From assembly GCF_023715365.1 (NCBI RefSeq), contig NZ_JAMBNZ010000001.1, positions 124,001 to 188,000 of the forward strand: 64,000 bases of DNA. Direction: 5' to 3'. Of this stretch, positions 25,688 through 33,441 are shown one piece after another. The notes beneath the pieces were generated by a model, which was not told the DNA's origin, did no database searches, and saw nothing but the letters and a program-made list of their open reading frames with translations. The stretch comes from Georgenia satyanarayanai. GTDB lineage: Bacteria > Actinomycetota > Actinomycetes > Actinomycetales > Actinomycetaceae. The translations under genes and the position numbers were made by a program. Numbering within the stretch: the stretch's first letter is position 1; the number at the start of each line of letters is the position of its first letter.

Positions 25688-27043
25688 TCAGGGTGCGCTG
25701 ACGGTGAAACCCTGGTCGTCGCCGTAGCTCACGATCGCGTCCTGCCAGGCTGCGAGGCCCTCGGCGATCGTCGTGCCGGAGACGTAGGCCTGGCCGACGG
25801 AGTCGTTGAAGATGCTGTTGGCGTAGACCTGGTAGGGCAGGTACTGCCAGCCCTCGACGACGTTGCCCGCGGACTCGGCGAGGACCTCGTTGACCTGCTG
25901 ACCGCCGAAGTACTCGAACTCGACGCTGGTGAAGTCCTCGGCCTGGAGGTGCTCGGTGGTGGCTGGGAAGGCACCCTCGTCGATCCGCGTCTGCACGCCG
26001 TCGCCGACCGTGGCGTACTCGAGGAACGCGTAGGCGAGCTCCTGGTTCTCACTGGCCGACATGACGGCGAGCGAGCTGCCACCGTTCTCGGCGGTGTCCG
26101 AGGTACCCTCCTCCCACTGCGGCATGGGGGCCACGGCCCAGTCGCCCGCGGCCGCAGGAACACTCGACTCGAGGTTGCCGCGCATCCACGCGCCGATGAC
26201 GAGGGTGGCGATGGAACCGTCACCCAGTCCCTGGTACCACTCGTCGCTCCAGGAGGTGATCGGAGCAACCAGATCCTCCTCGACCATCGTGTCCCAGAAG
26301 CCGGCGAAGGTCTCGGAGCCCTCGTCGGCCAGGTCGACGGTGATGTCGGTACCCTCCACCTGGAAGGGATGACCGCCTGCCTGCCAGATCAGGCTCGTGG
26401 TGAAGCCCGCGTCACCGGTGTCGTTGGTGATGTAGGAGCCCGGGGCGACCGCCTGGAGCTGGCGGCCGACGTCGCGGAACTCCTCCCACGTGGTGGGGAC
26501 CTGCAGCCCGTGCTCGTCGAAGACGCGCTTGTTGTAGAACAGCGCCATCGGGCCGGAGTCGGTGGGTAGGGCGTACACGCCGCCGCCCTGGGACACGGCG
26601 CCCCACGGGCCGGGGGTGAAGGTGCTGTCGAGCTCCCCTGCGCCGTACGGGGTGAGATCGGCCAGCGCCTCGCCGAGGACGAACTGCGACAGTGCGTAGA
26701 ACTCGACCTGGGCGATGTCCGGGCCGCCGCTGCCGGCGGCGATCGCGTTCTGCAGCGAGGTGTACTGATCGTTGCCGGTGCCGACGTTCACGAGGTCGAT
26801 CTCGACGTTCTCGTGCAGGTCCATGAAGTCCTGGGACACGCTCTCGAGCGTGGGGTCCCACGCCCAGATGGTGAGCGTGCCGCCCTTCTCGAGGACGGCG
26901 TCGAGGTCGGTGCCGGCGGCGGAACCGCTACCGCCGTCGCTGCCGGCGCCGTCGTCGCCGGAGCCGCATCCGGCCAGCACGAGGGCGGCCGTGGTGAGGA
27001 GCGCCGTGCCGGCGACGGCACGACGTGAACGGGTGAGGGACAT
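25688..27043 (-). CDS. ABC transporter sugar-binding lipoprotein (family 1)
   Basis: The 451-residue protein is an extracellular solute-binding protein of the carbohydrate (family 1) type. It has a lipoprotein signal peptide with lipobox LAGC (Cys26), a Gly/Ser/Asp-rich linker, then the two-lobed fold with LTIWAWDP, LPTDSGPMALFYNKRVFDEHGL and TTWEEFRDVGRQLQ. It would bind galacto- or arabinogalacto-oligosaccharides released at the surface and deliver them to the two permeases encoded just upstream. The ATG at 27043 follows GAAAGGTCA. The large frame extending further upstream is a shadow across the permease genes. Confidence 0.9.
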   Translation of the reverse strand: MSLTRSRRAVAGTALLTTAALVLAGCGSGDDGAGSDGGSGSAAGTDLDAVLEKGGTLTIWAWDPTLESVSQDFMDLHENVEIDLVNVGTGNDQYTSLQNAIAAGSGGPDIAQVEFYALSQFVLGEALADLTPYGAGELDSTFTPGPWGAVSQGGGVYALPTDSGPMALFYNKRVFDEHGLQVPTTWEEFRDVGRQLQAVAPGSYITNDTGDAGFTTSLIWQAGGHPFQVEGTDITVDLADEGSETFAGFWDTMVEEDLVAPITSWSDEWYQGLGDGSIATLVIGAWMRGNLESSVPAAAGDWAVAPMPQWEEGTSDTAENGGSSLAVMSASENQELAYAFLEYATVGDGVQTRIDEGAFPATTEHLQAEDFTSVEFEYFGGQQVNEVLAESAGNVVEGWQYLPYQVYANSIFNDSVGQAYVSGTTIAEGLAAWQDAIVSYGDDQGFTVSAP

Positions 27044-27090
27044 GGGGTGACCTTTCACTTCATCGGGGAATGAGCACAACGGGGAGCAGT

Positions 27091-28029
27091 TCACTCCTTG
27101 ACGCTGCCGGCTGCCAGGCCCGACTGCCAGAAGCGCTGGAGCAGGAGGAAGGCGGCCACGAGGGGCACGATCGTCAGGAGGGAGCCGGTGATGACAAGGT
27201 GGAAGATGGCCTCGCCGCCTGCGGTGGCTGCCTGTGCGTTCCAGGCGTTGAGCCCGATCGTCAGGGGGTACCAGTCCGGGTCCTTCAGCATGATGAGCGG
27301 CAGAAAGTAGTTGTTCCAGGTCGCGACCGTCGTGAAGAGCACGACGGTGACGATGCCCGGCGTCAGCAGTCGCAGGCTGACGAGGAAGAAGGTGCGCCAC
27401 TCCCCCGCACCGTCCATGCGAGCCGCTTCGAGGAGCTCGGTGGGGATCGACTCGGCCGCGAAGGTCCACATGAGGTAGAGGCCGAAGGGTGAGATGAGCG
27501 AGGGGATGATGACGGCCCACGGCGTGTTCGTCAGCCCCATGCGGCTGAACATGAGGAACGTCGGCACGGCGAGGGCCGTGCCCGGCACCGCGATCGCACC
27601 GATGACGACGGCGAACACCGCTCGTTTGCCGGGGAAGTCGAACTTCGCCAGCGCGTAGCCACCGATGATCGCCAGGAAGGTCGCGCCACCGGCGCCGAGG
27701 ACGACGTACATCAGGGTGTTGCTGAACCAACGCAGGAAGATGCCGTCGTCGTAGGTGAGGGTGGCGACGATGTTGTCCCACAGGGCGAAGTCCCCGGAGA
27801 ACCACAGACCGAAGGAGTCGAACAGGCTGTTCTGGGTCTTGGTGGCGTTGATGAACAGCCACACCAGCGGCACCAGGCTGTAGACCAGGACGATGCCCGT
27901 CACGGCCGTGAGCAGCGGGCTGCGCCGGTGCCCGCGGTCCCGTGACCGGTGGCGGGGGCTCAGCGTGGCCAAACGCCGGCGTCGCGCGGACACAGCAGCC
28001 AGTGGGCTCGGGTTGACGTTGAGGGCCAT
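27091..28029 (-). CDS. ABC sugar transporter permease, MalG-like (CUT1)
   Basis: The 312-residue protein has six membrane segments and a long cytosolic basic N-terminus. The EAA loop is visible as ELLEAARMDGAGEWRTFFLVSLRLLTPG, the contact site for the ATPase. It is the MalG-type partner of the permease encoded three bases upstream. No ATPase gene is present in the locus, so energy probably comes from a shared MsmX/MsmK-type ATPase encoded elsewhere (inference from family knowledge). Confidence 0.9.
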   Translation of the reverse strand: MALNVNPSPLAAVSARRRRLATLSPRHRSRDRGHRRSPLLTAVTGIVLVYSLVPLVWLFINATKTQNSLFDSFGLWFSGDFALWDNIVATLTYDDGIFLRWFSNTLMYVVLGAGGATFLAIIGGYALAKFDFPGKRAVFAVVIGAIAVPGTALAVPTFLMFSRMGLTNTPWAVIIPSLISPFGLYLMWTFAAESIPTELLEAARMDGAGEWRTFFLVSLRLLTPGIVTVVLFTTVATWNNYFLPLIMLKDPDWYPLTIGLNAWNAQAATAGGEAIFHLVITGSLLTIVPLVAAFLLLQRFWQSGLAAGSVKE

Positions 28030-28032
28030 GGC

Positions 28033-28947
28033 TCATGCCTCCCGGCGCATGCCGCGCAGCTGGACGGCGTAGGCGACGACCATGGTGACGAGCCCCATGA
28101 CGATCGCCACCGTTGCGGCGTAGTTGTACTGCTGCCCGGAGAAGGACAGGTTGTAGGCGTACAGGTTGGGGGTGAAGTACGTGGTGATGGCGTTGGGCGC
28201 TAGGTTCTGCAGGATGCTGGGCTCGTTGAAGAGCTGGAAGCTGCCGATGATGGAGAAGATCGTCGCGATCACCAGGGCGCCACGGATGGCCGGGAGCTTG
28301 ATCGACCACACCACCCGCCACTGGCCCGCGCCGTCGATCTCCGCCGCCTCGTACAGCGACGGGGAGATGACCCGCAGCGCCGAGTAGAAGATGAGCATGT
28401 TGTAGCCCACGAACTCCCACGTCACGATGTTGCCGATCGCGAGCAGCACGAGGTCCGGGGACAGCGGTGAGGGGATGGACACGCCGAAGGCGTCGTTGAT
28501 GTTGCCGATGAGGCCGAAGCGCGTGCCGTACATGAAGCCCCACATGAGGGCGGCCACCACGGCGGGCACCGCGTAGGGCAGGAAGATCGAGATCCGGAAG
28601 ACGTTCGACCCGTAGAGACGGGCACTGTCCACCGCCATGGCCACGAATAGCGCGATCCCGAGCATGATCGGCACCTGGACAAGGAGGAAGACGCTCACGC
28701 GGCCGAGCGCGGACCAGAACTGCGGGTCGTCCAGCGCCCGGCTGTAGTTCTGCAGCCCGACGAACACCGAGCCTCCGACAAGCTGGTCACGGAAGAGGCT
28801 GATGACGAGCGAGTAGGCGATCGGTGCCAGGAACACGAGAGCGAACACGACCATGAACGGACCGATGAAGGTCCACGCCCGCCACGAGCGCCGCTGCTTC
28901 CGGGTCACCGGAATGGCTGCCGCGGGTACTGCTGCGGTGGTGGCCAT
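28033..28947 (-). CDS. ABC sugar transporter permease, MalF-like (CUT1)
   Basis: The 304-residue protein has six membrane segments and the EAA loop SLYEAAEIDGAGQWRVVWSIKLPAIRGAL. It is the first gene of the leftward arabinogalactan operon. The ATG at 28947 has GAAGGAGTGG at correct distance; an alternative GTG two codons upstream overlaps the ribosome site. The promoter and LacI operator lie within 105 bases upstream. Neighbour order is permease, permease, binding protein, GH35, GH43, GH30. Confidence 0.9.
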   Translation of the reverse strand: MATTAAVPAAAIPVTRKQRRSWRAWTFIGPFMVVFALVFLAPIAYSLVISLFRDQLVGGSVFVGLQNYSRALDDPQFWSALGRVSVFLLVQVPIMLGIALFVAMAVDSARLYGSNVFRISIFLPYAVPAVVAALMWGFMYGTRFGLIGNINDAFGVSIPSPLSPDLVLLAIGNIVTWEFVGYNMLIFYSALRVISPSLYEAAEIDGAGQWRVVWSIKLPAIRGALVIATIFSIIGSFQLFNEPSILQNLAPNAITTYFTPNLYAYNLSFSGQQYNYAATVAIVMGLVTMVVAYAVQLRGMRREA

Positions 28948-28992
28948 CTCCACTCCTTCGTGCGTCCGCCGCGCGAGCGGCTCTTTCCGCTG

Positions 28993-29010
28993 GATGTTTA
29001 CGTAAACATC
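28993..29010. promoter_or_regulatory. Palindromic LacI-type operator
   Basis: GATGTTTACGTAAACATC is a perfect 18-bp palindrome with a central CG, the typical form of LacI/GalR-family operators. It lies between the divergent LacI gene and importer operon, about 10 bases downstream of the predicted -10 box of the leftward promoter, where bound repressor would block transcription. Confidence 0.85.
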
Positions 29011-29020
29011 GCGTGGCGCT

Positions 29021-29050
29021 ACTCTGACACCACCGAACAGAATCTGTCAA
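29021..29050 (-). promoter_or_regulatory. Predicted sigma-70-type promoter of the arabinogalactan operon
   Basis: Read on the minus strand there is a perfect -35 TTGACA (29050-29045) and, after 18 bases, a weak -10 CAGAGT (29026-29021). The -35 is exact, the -10 poor, so regulation by an operator just downstream is plausible. Confidence 0.5.
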
Positions 29051-29124
29051 CGACACCCACCCGCCCGCACCCGTCAGAGGCGACGCGGAGTCACCGTCGA
29101 CCCGGACCGAGCCGAAGAGAGAGC

Positions 29125-30222
29125 ATGAGCCCCGACACCCGTGTGGCCGAGCGCGAGGAACGCTCGCCTGCCGCGGCCCTCGCTCGTTCCTCGCCACGAC
29201 GCCGCGCGGCACCGTCGATCGCCGATGTCGCCGCCGTCGCCGGCGTGTCCGCACAGACGGTCTCACGCGTGTCGACCGGCTACACCGGGGTGCGTCCCGA
29301 GACCCGCGACCGGGTGCTCGCGGCGATGGAGCAAGTCGGCTACGTGCCCAACTCCGCCGCTCGTGCCCTCAAGCACGGGGCATTCCGCACGATCGGGCTC
29401 ATCGCTCACCAGCTGGCGCGTACCGGTGAGTCGAGCACCGTCGACGCCGTCGTCGACGCCGCCCGTCAGGAGGGCTACGGCGTCACCCTCGTGGACGTTC
29501 GCAGTCCCACGTCCCATGACGTGACCGCGGCCGTGGCAGGCCTCGCCCACATGGCCATCGACGGTCTCATCATCATCCGCGCGGAGCTCGCGACACCGGA
29601 GGACCTCACTCTCCCGCCCCAGATCCCCGTCGTCGTGTCCGACTCGCACTTCGCCGGGCGCCACCCCGCCGTCGCCACCGACCAGGCAGCGGGTTCCCAG
29701 ATGGCCGTCCAGCACCTCCTCGGCCTCGGCCACCGCACGGTCAGCCACCTCGCCGGCCCGAGTGACTCCTTGCCGGCGGCAGAGCGCGAGTCCGCCTGGC
29801 GTGCGGTCCTCACGGGCGCCGACCGTCCCGTCCCCGCCCCGTACCGCGGCACCTGGACGGCGGAGTCCGGCTACCGCCTGGGCGCCCAGATCGCCGCGGA
29901 GGTCAGGGCGGGGACCGTCACCGCGGTGTTCTGTGCCAACGACCTCATGGCGCTCGGCCTCTGCCGGGCCCTGTACGAGGCCGGGCTGCGCGTGCCCCAG
30001 GACGTGTCCGTCATCGGCTTCGACGACATCCCCGAGTCCGGTTACTTCTGGCCGCCGCTCACCTCCGTTGCCCAGGACTTCCAGCTCGTGGGCCAACGGC
30101 TCGTCCGGATGCTCGTCGAGCAGATCCACAGCGGGGAGCGCCCCAGCGAGCGCGTCCTGCTTCCCGTGGAGCTCGTGGTGCGCGCCAGCACCGCTCCCCC
30201 GTCCACCGGCTCTCCGGTATGA
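29125..30222 (+). CDS. LacI-family transcriptional repressor of the arabinogalactan locus
   Basis: The 365-residue protein has an Ala/Arg-rich N-terminal extension of about 28 residues, then the LacI helix-turn-helix (SIADVAAVAGVSAQTVSRV) with the hinge helix at NSAARALKHG, and a periplasmic-binding-protein-like effector domain with GLIAHQL, VVSDSHFAG and SVIGFDDIPES. It is divergent from the importer operon and its stop is 50 bases before GH51, so it probably controls both arms from the palindrome at 28993-29010. The inducer is likely a galactose- or arabinose-containing sugar (inference). The ATG at 29125 has only a weak GAGAGAGC ribosome site. Confidence 0.9.
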   Translation: MSPDTRVAEREERSPAAALARSSPRRRAAPSIADVAAVAGVSAQTVSRVSTGYTGVRPETRDRVLAAMEQVGYVPNSAARALKHGAFRTIGLIAHQLARTGESSTVDAVVDAARQEGYGVTLVDVRSPTSHDVTAAVAGLAHMAIDGLIIIRAELATPEDLTLPPQIPVVVSDSHFAGRHPAVATDQAAGSQMAVQHLLGLGHRTVSHLAGPSDSLPAAERESAWRAVLTGADRPVPAPYRGTWTAESGYRLGAQIAAEVRAGTVTAVFCANDLMALGLCRALYEAGLRVPQDVSVIGFDDIPESGYFWPPLTSVAQDFQLVGQRLVRMLVEQIHSGERPSERVLLPVELVVRASTAPPSTGSPV

Positions 30223-30272
30223 GCCGCAGCGCCACCCCCAGCACCCCGTCCCCGAGCCACGAAGGACCGGCC

Positions 30273-31781
30273 ATGCCCACTGCACACCTCACCATCGGCG
30301 CCGAGAGCACCGGCGACGTCGACCCCCGCCTGTTCGGCTCCTTCGTCGAGCACCTCGGCCGCGCCGTGTACGACGGTCTGTACGAGCCGGGGCACCCCGC
30401 GGCGGACGAGGACGGCTTCCGGACCGATGTGCTCGCGCTCGTGCGCGAGCTCGGTGTGAGCACGGTGCGCTACCCCGGTGGCAACTTCGTCTCCGGCTAC
30501 CGCTGGGAGGACGGCGTGGGGCCGCGCGACGAGCGTCCGCGGCGACTGGACCTGGCCTGGCACTCGCTGGAGACCAACGAGATCGGCCTTGACGAGTTCG
30601 CCCGGTGGGCCGAGCGTGCCGGGCTGGAGCTCATGCTCGCGGTCAACCTGGGGACCCGGGGCGTCCAGGCGGCGCTCGACCTCCTCGAGTACAGCAACAT
30701 CCGCTCCGGCACCGCCCTGTCGGACCAGCGCGTCGCCAACGGCGCCCCCGAGCCGCACGCTGTGCAGATGTGGTGCCTCGGCAACGAGATGGACGGGCCG
30801 TGGCAGCTCGGGCACGCCACGGCCGAGGAGTACGGCCGCCTGGCGGCGCGCACCGCACAGGCGATGCGCCAGGTGGACCCTAGCCTCCAGCTCGTCGCGT
30901 GCGGCAGCTCGAACGCCGAGATGCCGACCTTCGGCTCGTGGGAACGCACGGTCCTTGACCACACCTACGAGGACGTCGACTTCATCTCGTGCCACGCCTA
31001 CTACAACCTGCGTGACGGGGACCTCGGCAGCTTCCTCGCCTCCGGGGTGAACATGGACCGCTTCATCGACTCGGTCGTCGCCACGGCGGACCACGTCAAG
31101 GCCGTCAAGCGCAGTGACAAGACGATGATGATCGCCTTCGACGAGTGGAACGTCTGGGACAGCGACCAGTACCACGCCGAGGAGAAGCACACCGGGCTCC
31201 AAGACTGGCCGGTGGCACCGCGTCTGCTCGAGCACAGCTACACGGTGGCCGACGCCGTCGTCGTCGGCGGTCTGCTCATCTCCCTCCTCAAGCACGCAGA
31301 CCGGGTGAGATCCGCGAACCTCGCCCAGCTCGTCAACGTCATCGCCCCGATCATGACCGAGCCCGGCGGGCCGGCGTGGCGTCAGACGATCTTCTACCCC
31401 TTCGCCACCGCCTCGCGGGCGAGCCGCGGCAGGCTCCTGCGCAGCTCGTTGACCAGTGACCGGTACGCCACCGAGCGCCACGGCGAGGTCGACGTCGTCG
31501 ACACCGTCGTCACCCGCGACGAGGCCGCCGGCCACACCACCGTCCTCGCGCTCAACCGCGCCACCGACACCCCGACGCTGCTGACGATCGACCTGGGGTC
31601 GCTCGGTGCGGTCGGCGACGTCGAGGCCGTGACGCTCACCGACGAGGACCTCATGGCGCGCAACACCGTGGAGGAGCCCGAGCGGGTGGCGCTACAGCCG
31701 CTTCAGGAGGTCCGGCTCGAGGGGCACATGCTCACCGTGGAGCTGCCGGCGGCATCCTGGTCGGCGATCACGCTGCGTTGA
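30273..31781 (+). CDS. GH51 alpha-L-arabinofuranosidase, cytoplasmic
   Basis: The 502-residue protein is a GH51 alpha-L-arabinofuranosidase without signal peptide. The N-terminal RLFGSFVEHLGRAVYDGLYEP is diagnostic, as are RYPGGNFVSGYRWEDGVGP, the acid/base Glu172 in CLGNEMDGPWQ and the nucleophile Glu291 in FDEWNVW. A C-terminal beta-sandwich completes the enzyme. It would remove arabinofuranosyl side groups from imported arabinogalacto-oligosaccharides. The ATG at 30273 follows GAAGGACC and gives family length; an ATG at 30219 overlapping the LacI stop would add 18 unconserved residues. Confidence 0.93.
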   Translation: MPTAHLTIGAESTGDVDPRLFGSFVEHLGRAVYDGLYEPGHPAADEDGFRTDVLALVRELGVSTVRYPGGNFVSGYRWEDGVGPRDERPRRLDLAWHSLETNEIGLDEFARWAERAGLELMLAVNLGTRGVQAALDLLEYSNIRSGTALSDQRVANGAPEPHAVQMWCLGNEMDGPWQLGHATAEEYGRLAARTAQAMRQVDPSLQLVACGSSNAEMPTFGSWERTVLDHTYEDVDFISCHAYYNLRDGDLGSFLASGVNMDRFIDSVVATADHVKAVKRSDKTMMIAFDEWNVWDSDQYHAEEKHTGLQDWPVAPRLLEHSYTVADAVVVGGLLISLLKHADRVRSANLAQLVNVIAPIMTEPGGPAWRQTIFYPFATASRASRGRLLRSSLTSDRYATERHGEVDVVDTVVTRDEAAGHTTVLALNRATDTPTLLTIDLGSLGAVGDVEAVTLTDEDLMARNTVEEPERVALQPLQEVRLEGHMLTVELPAASWSAITLR

Positions 31782-31791
31782 CGCACCGGGG

Positions 31792-31828
31792 CGGCCCACG
31801 GCCCGCGTCAGTGCCCGAAGGCCTCCGC
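31792..31828. repeat. Direct repeat copy 2 at right edge of the arabinogalactan island
   Basis: This segment matches 16763-16799 at 34 of 37 positions, in the same orientation. Bases 31808-31828 are the last six codons and stop of the TPP-enzyme gene; the rest is its immediate downstream flank, ten bases past the GH51 stop. Confidence 0.85.
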
Positions 31829-33439
31829 CAGCCACCACGCGGGCTCGTCGGCGACGACCTTCGCGTCGATGAGCAGCGGCCGGTCCCGCGGCCCGTCGAG
31901 CCAGGTGCGGACCGGGGCGAGGTCCCCGACCCCGCGCACCGTCACCGCCTCGAAGCCGTAGCCGGCTCCGACGGCGGCGATGTCGGTGGGCGGGAAGGTG
32001 ACCGTCGCGTGGTCCTCGCCGGTGAAGTGGTGGACCTCGGCGCCGTAGGCGTCGTCGTTGTAGACGACGACGACCATCGGCAGCCCCAGGCGCCGCACCG
32101 TGTCGAGCTCGGCGGCCCCCATGAGCGCCCCGCCGTCCCCCAGGGCCGCGACGGGCAGCCGGTCGGGGCGGGCGAGGGCGGCGCCGATCGCCGTCGCCAG
32201 GCCCAGGCCGATGGACTGGAAGGCCTGGGTGAAGCAGAAGCCCTCCTCGTCGGGGACCTCGAGGTACATCGCCGGGTAGCCCATGAAGTTGCCGGAGTCG
32301 ACGGCGACGACGCGCTCGCGCGGCAGGAGGTCGTCCAGTGCGGAGGTGAGAGTGCGCGGGTCGATCCGCTCGCCGTCGGAGGTGTCGGTGAACGGGACGT
32401 CGCGCCACCGCAGCTCCCGGCGCAGGCGCTCGCGCAGCTCCTCGCTGCGGTAGCCCTCGCTGCGGTGGCTGCCGAGGAGGCGGTCGACGCCGCGGGCGGT
32501 CGCCGCGACGTCACCGACGACGCCGAAGCTCAGCTCGCGGTGCATGCCCAGCGCCTCGGGGGTGTCGTCGACCTGGACGACGGTCGTGCCTTCCCCGATG
32601 AGGCGCCCGTGGCGCATCGTCCACATGTTCAGCGCGCAGCCCCACCCGACGACGAGGTCCGCGCCGGCGATGAGCTCGGCGGCGAGCGGGGAGGAGAAGC
32701 CTCCGGAGACGTCGAGGGACCACGGCTGGGCGTGGAAGAGCCCCTTGGCGACGGCGGAGGTCGCCAGCAGCGCGCCGGACGTGTCGGCGAGCGCGACGAG
32801 CGCGTCACGGGCCGGCCCGGAGCGGGCGCCCCGCCCGGCGACGAACACCGGCCGGCGCGCCGCCCGCACCGCGGAGGTGAGGCGCTCGAGGTCACCCTGG
32901 GCGACGGCGCGGGCGGGCGGCGGGACGCTCGGCCCGGGCAGGAAGGTCTCCTCGACCTCCGCGTCCAGGAGGACGAGCGGCAGGTTGAGCACGACGGTGC
33001 GGCGCTCGTGGCACGCCATGGCGACAGCGGCGGCCGTGTCCTCCGCGGCCGCGGCCGGGTCGGTGATGCGCAGCGGGACCGCGCCGACGGCGTAGGCGAG
33101 GGCCTCCTGGTCGACGTGGAAGTTCGAGGTGAGCGTGACGGCCTCGGGGGCGAGGACGACGAGCGGGGTACGGGACTTGGCTGCCTCGGCGATGCCGGTG
33201 AGCGCGTTCGTCAGCCCGCAGCCCTGGTGGACGGTGAGCGCCGCGGGCGCGCCGGCCGTGCGCGCGTAGCCGTCGGCCATCGTCGCCGCCCCGCCCTCGT
33301 GCCGGGCGGCGACGAACCGGGCACCGGTGTCGACCATCGCGCCCGTCACGTGGAAGTTGCCCGAGCCGACGACGCCGAAGACGTGGTCGATCCCGCAGGC
33401 CACGAGCGTCCGGCCCACGACCTCCGCCACCCGGACCAC
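31808..33439 (-). CDS. Thiamine-pyrophosphate-dependent enzyme (acetolactate synthase/benzoylformate decarboxylase-like)
   Basis: The 543-residue protein has the three-domain layout of the TPP enzyme superfamily: an N-terminal pyrimidine-binding domain with VFGVVGSGNFH and the catalytic Glu of AARHEGGAATMADGYAR, a central domain with VFVAGRGARSG, and a C-terminal domain with the TPP motif ALGDGGALMGAAELDTVRRLGLP followed by NDDAYG. The reaction is probably a 2-oxoacid decarboxylation or carboligation, substrate unknown. Start is taken as the GTG at 33439, two bases after the cyclase stop. A second in-frame GTG at 33430 is equally possible. It is probably cotranscribed with the cyclase gene. 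Confidence 0.82.
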   Translation of the reverse strand: MVRVAEVVGRTLVACGIDHVFGVVGSGNFHVTGAMVDTGARFVAARHEGGAATMADGYARTAGAPAALTVHQGCGLTNALTGIAEAAKSRTPLVVLAPEAVTLTSNFHVDQEALAYAVGAVPLRITDPAAAAEDTAAAVAMACHERRTVVLNLPLVLLDAEVEETFLPGPSVPPPARAVAQGDLERLTSAVRAARRPVFVAGRGARSGPARDALVALADTSGALLATSAVAKGLFHAQPWSLDVSGGFSSPLAAELIAGADLVVGWGCALNMWTMRHGRLIGEGTTVVQVDDTPEALGMHRELSFGVVGDVAATARGVDRLLGSHRSEGYRSEELRERLRRELRWRDVPFTDTSDGERIDPRTLTSALDDLLPRERVVAVDSGNFMGYPAMYLEVPDEEGFCFTQAFQSIGLGLATAIGAALARPDRLPVAALGDGGALMGAAELDTVRRLGLPMVVVVYNDDAYGAEVHHFTGEDHATVTFPPTDIAAVGAGYGFEAVTVRGVGDLAPVRTWLDGPRDRPLLIDAKVVADEPAWWLAEAFGH

Positions 33440-33441
33440 GG

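Noticed and set aside
16800-31791. An integrase or transposase within the arabinogalactan island
   Set aside because: I looked at all genes between the direct repeats and found none; mobility is inferred only from the repeats.
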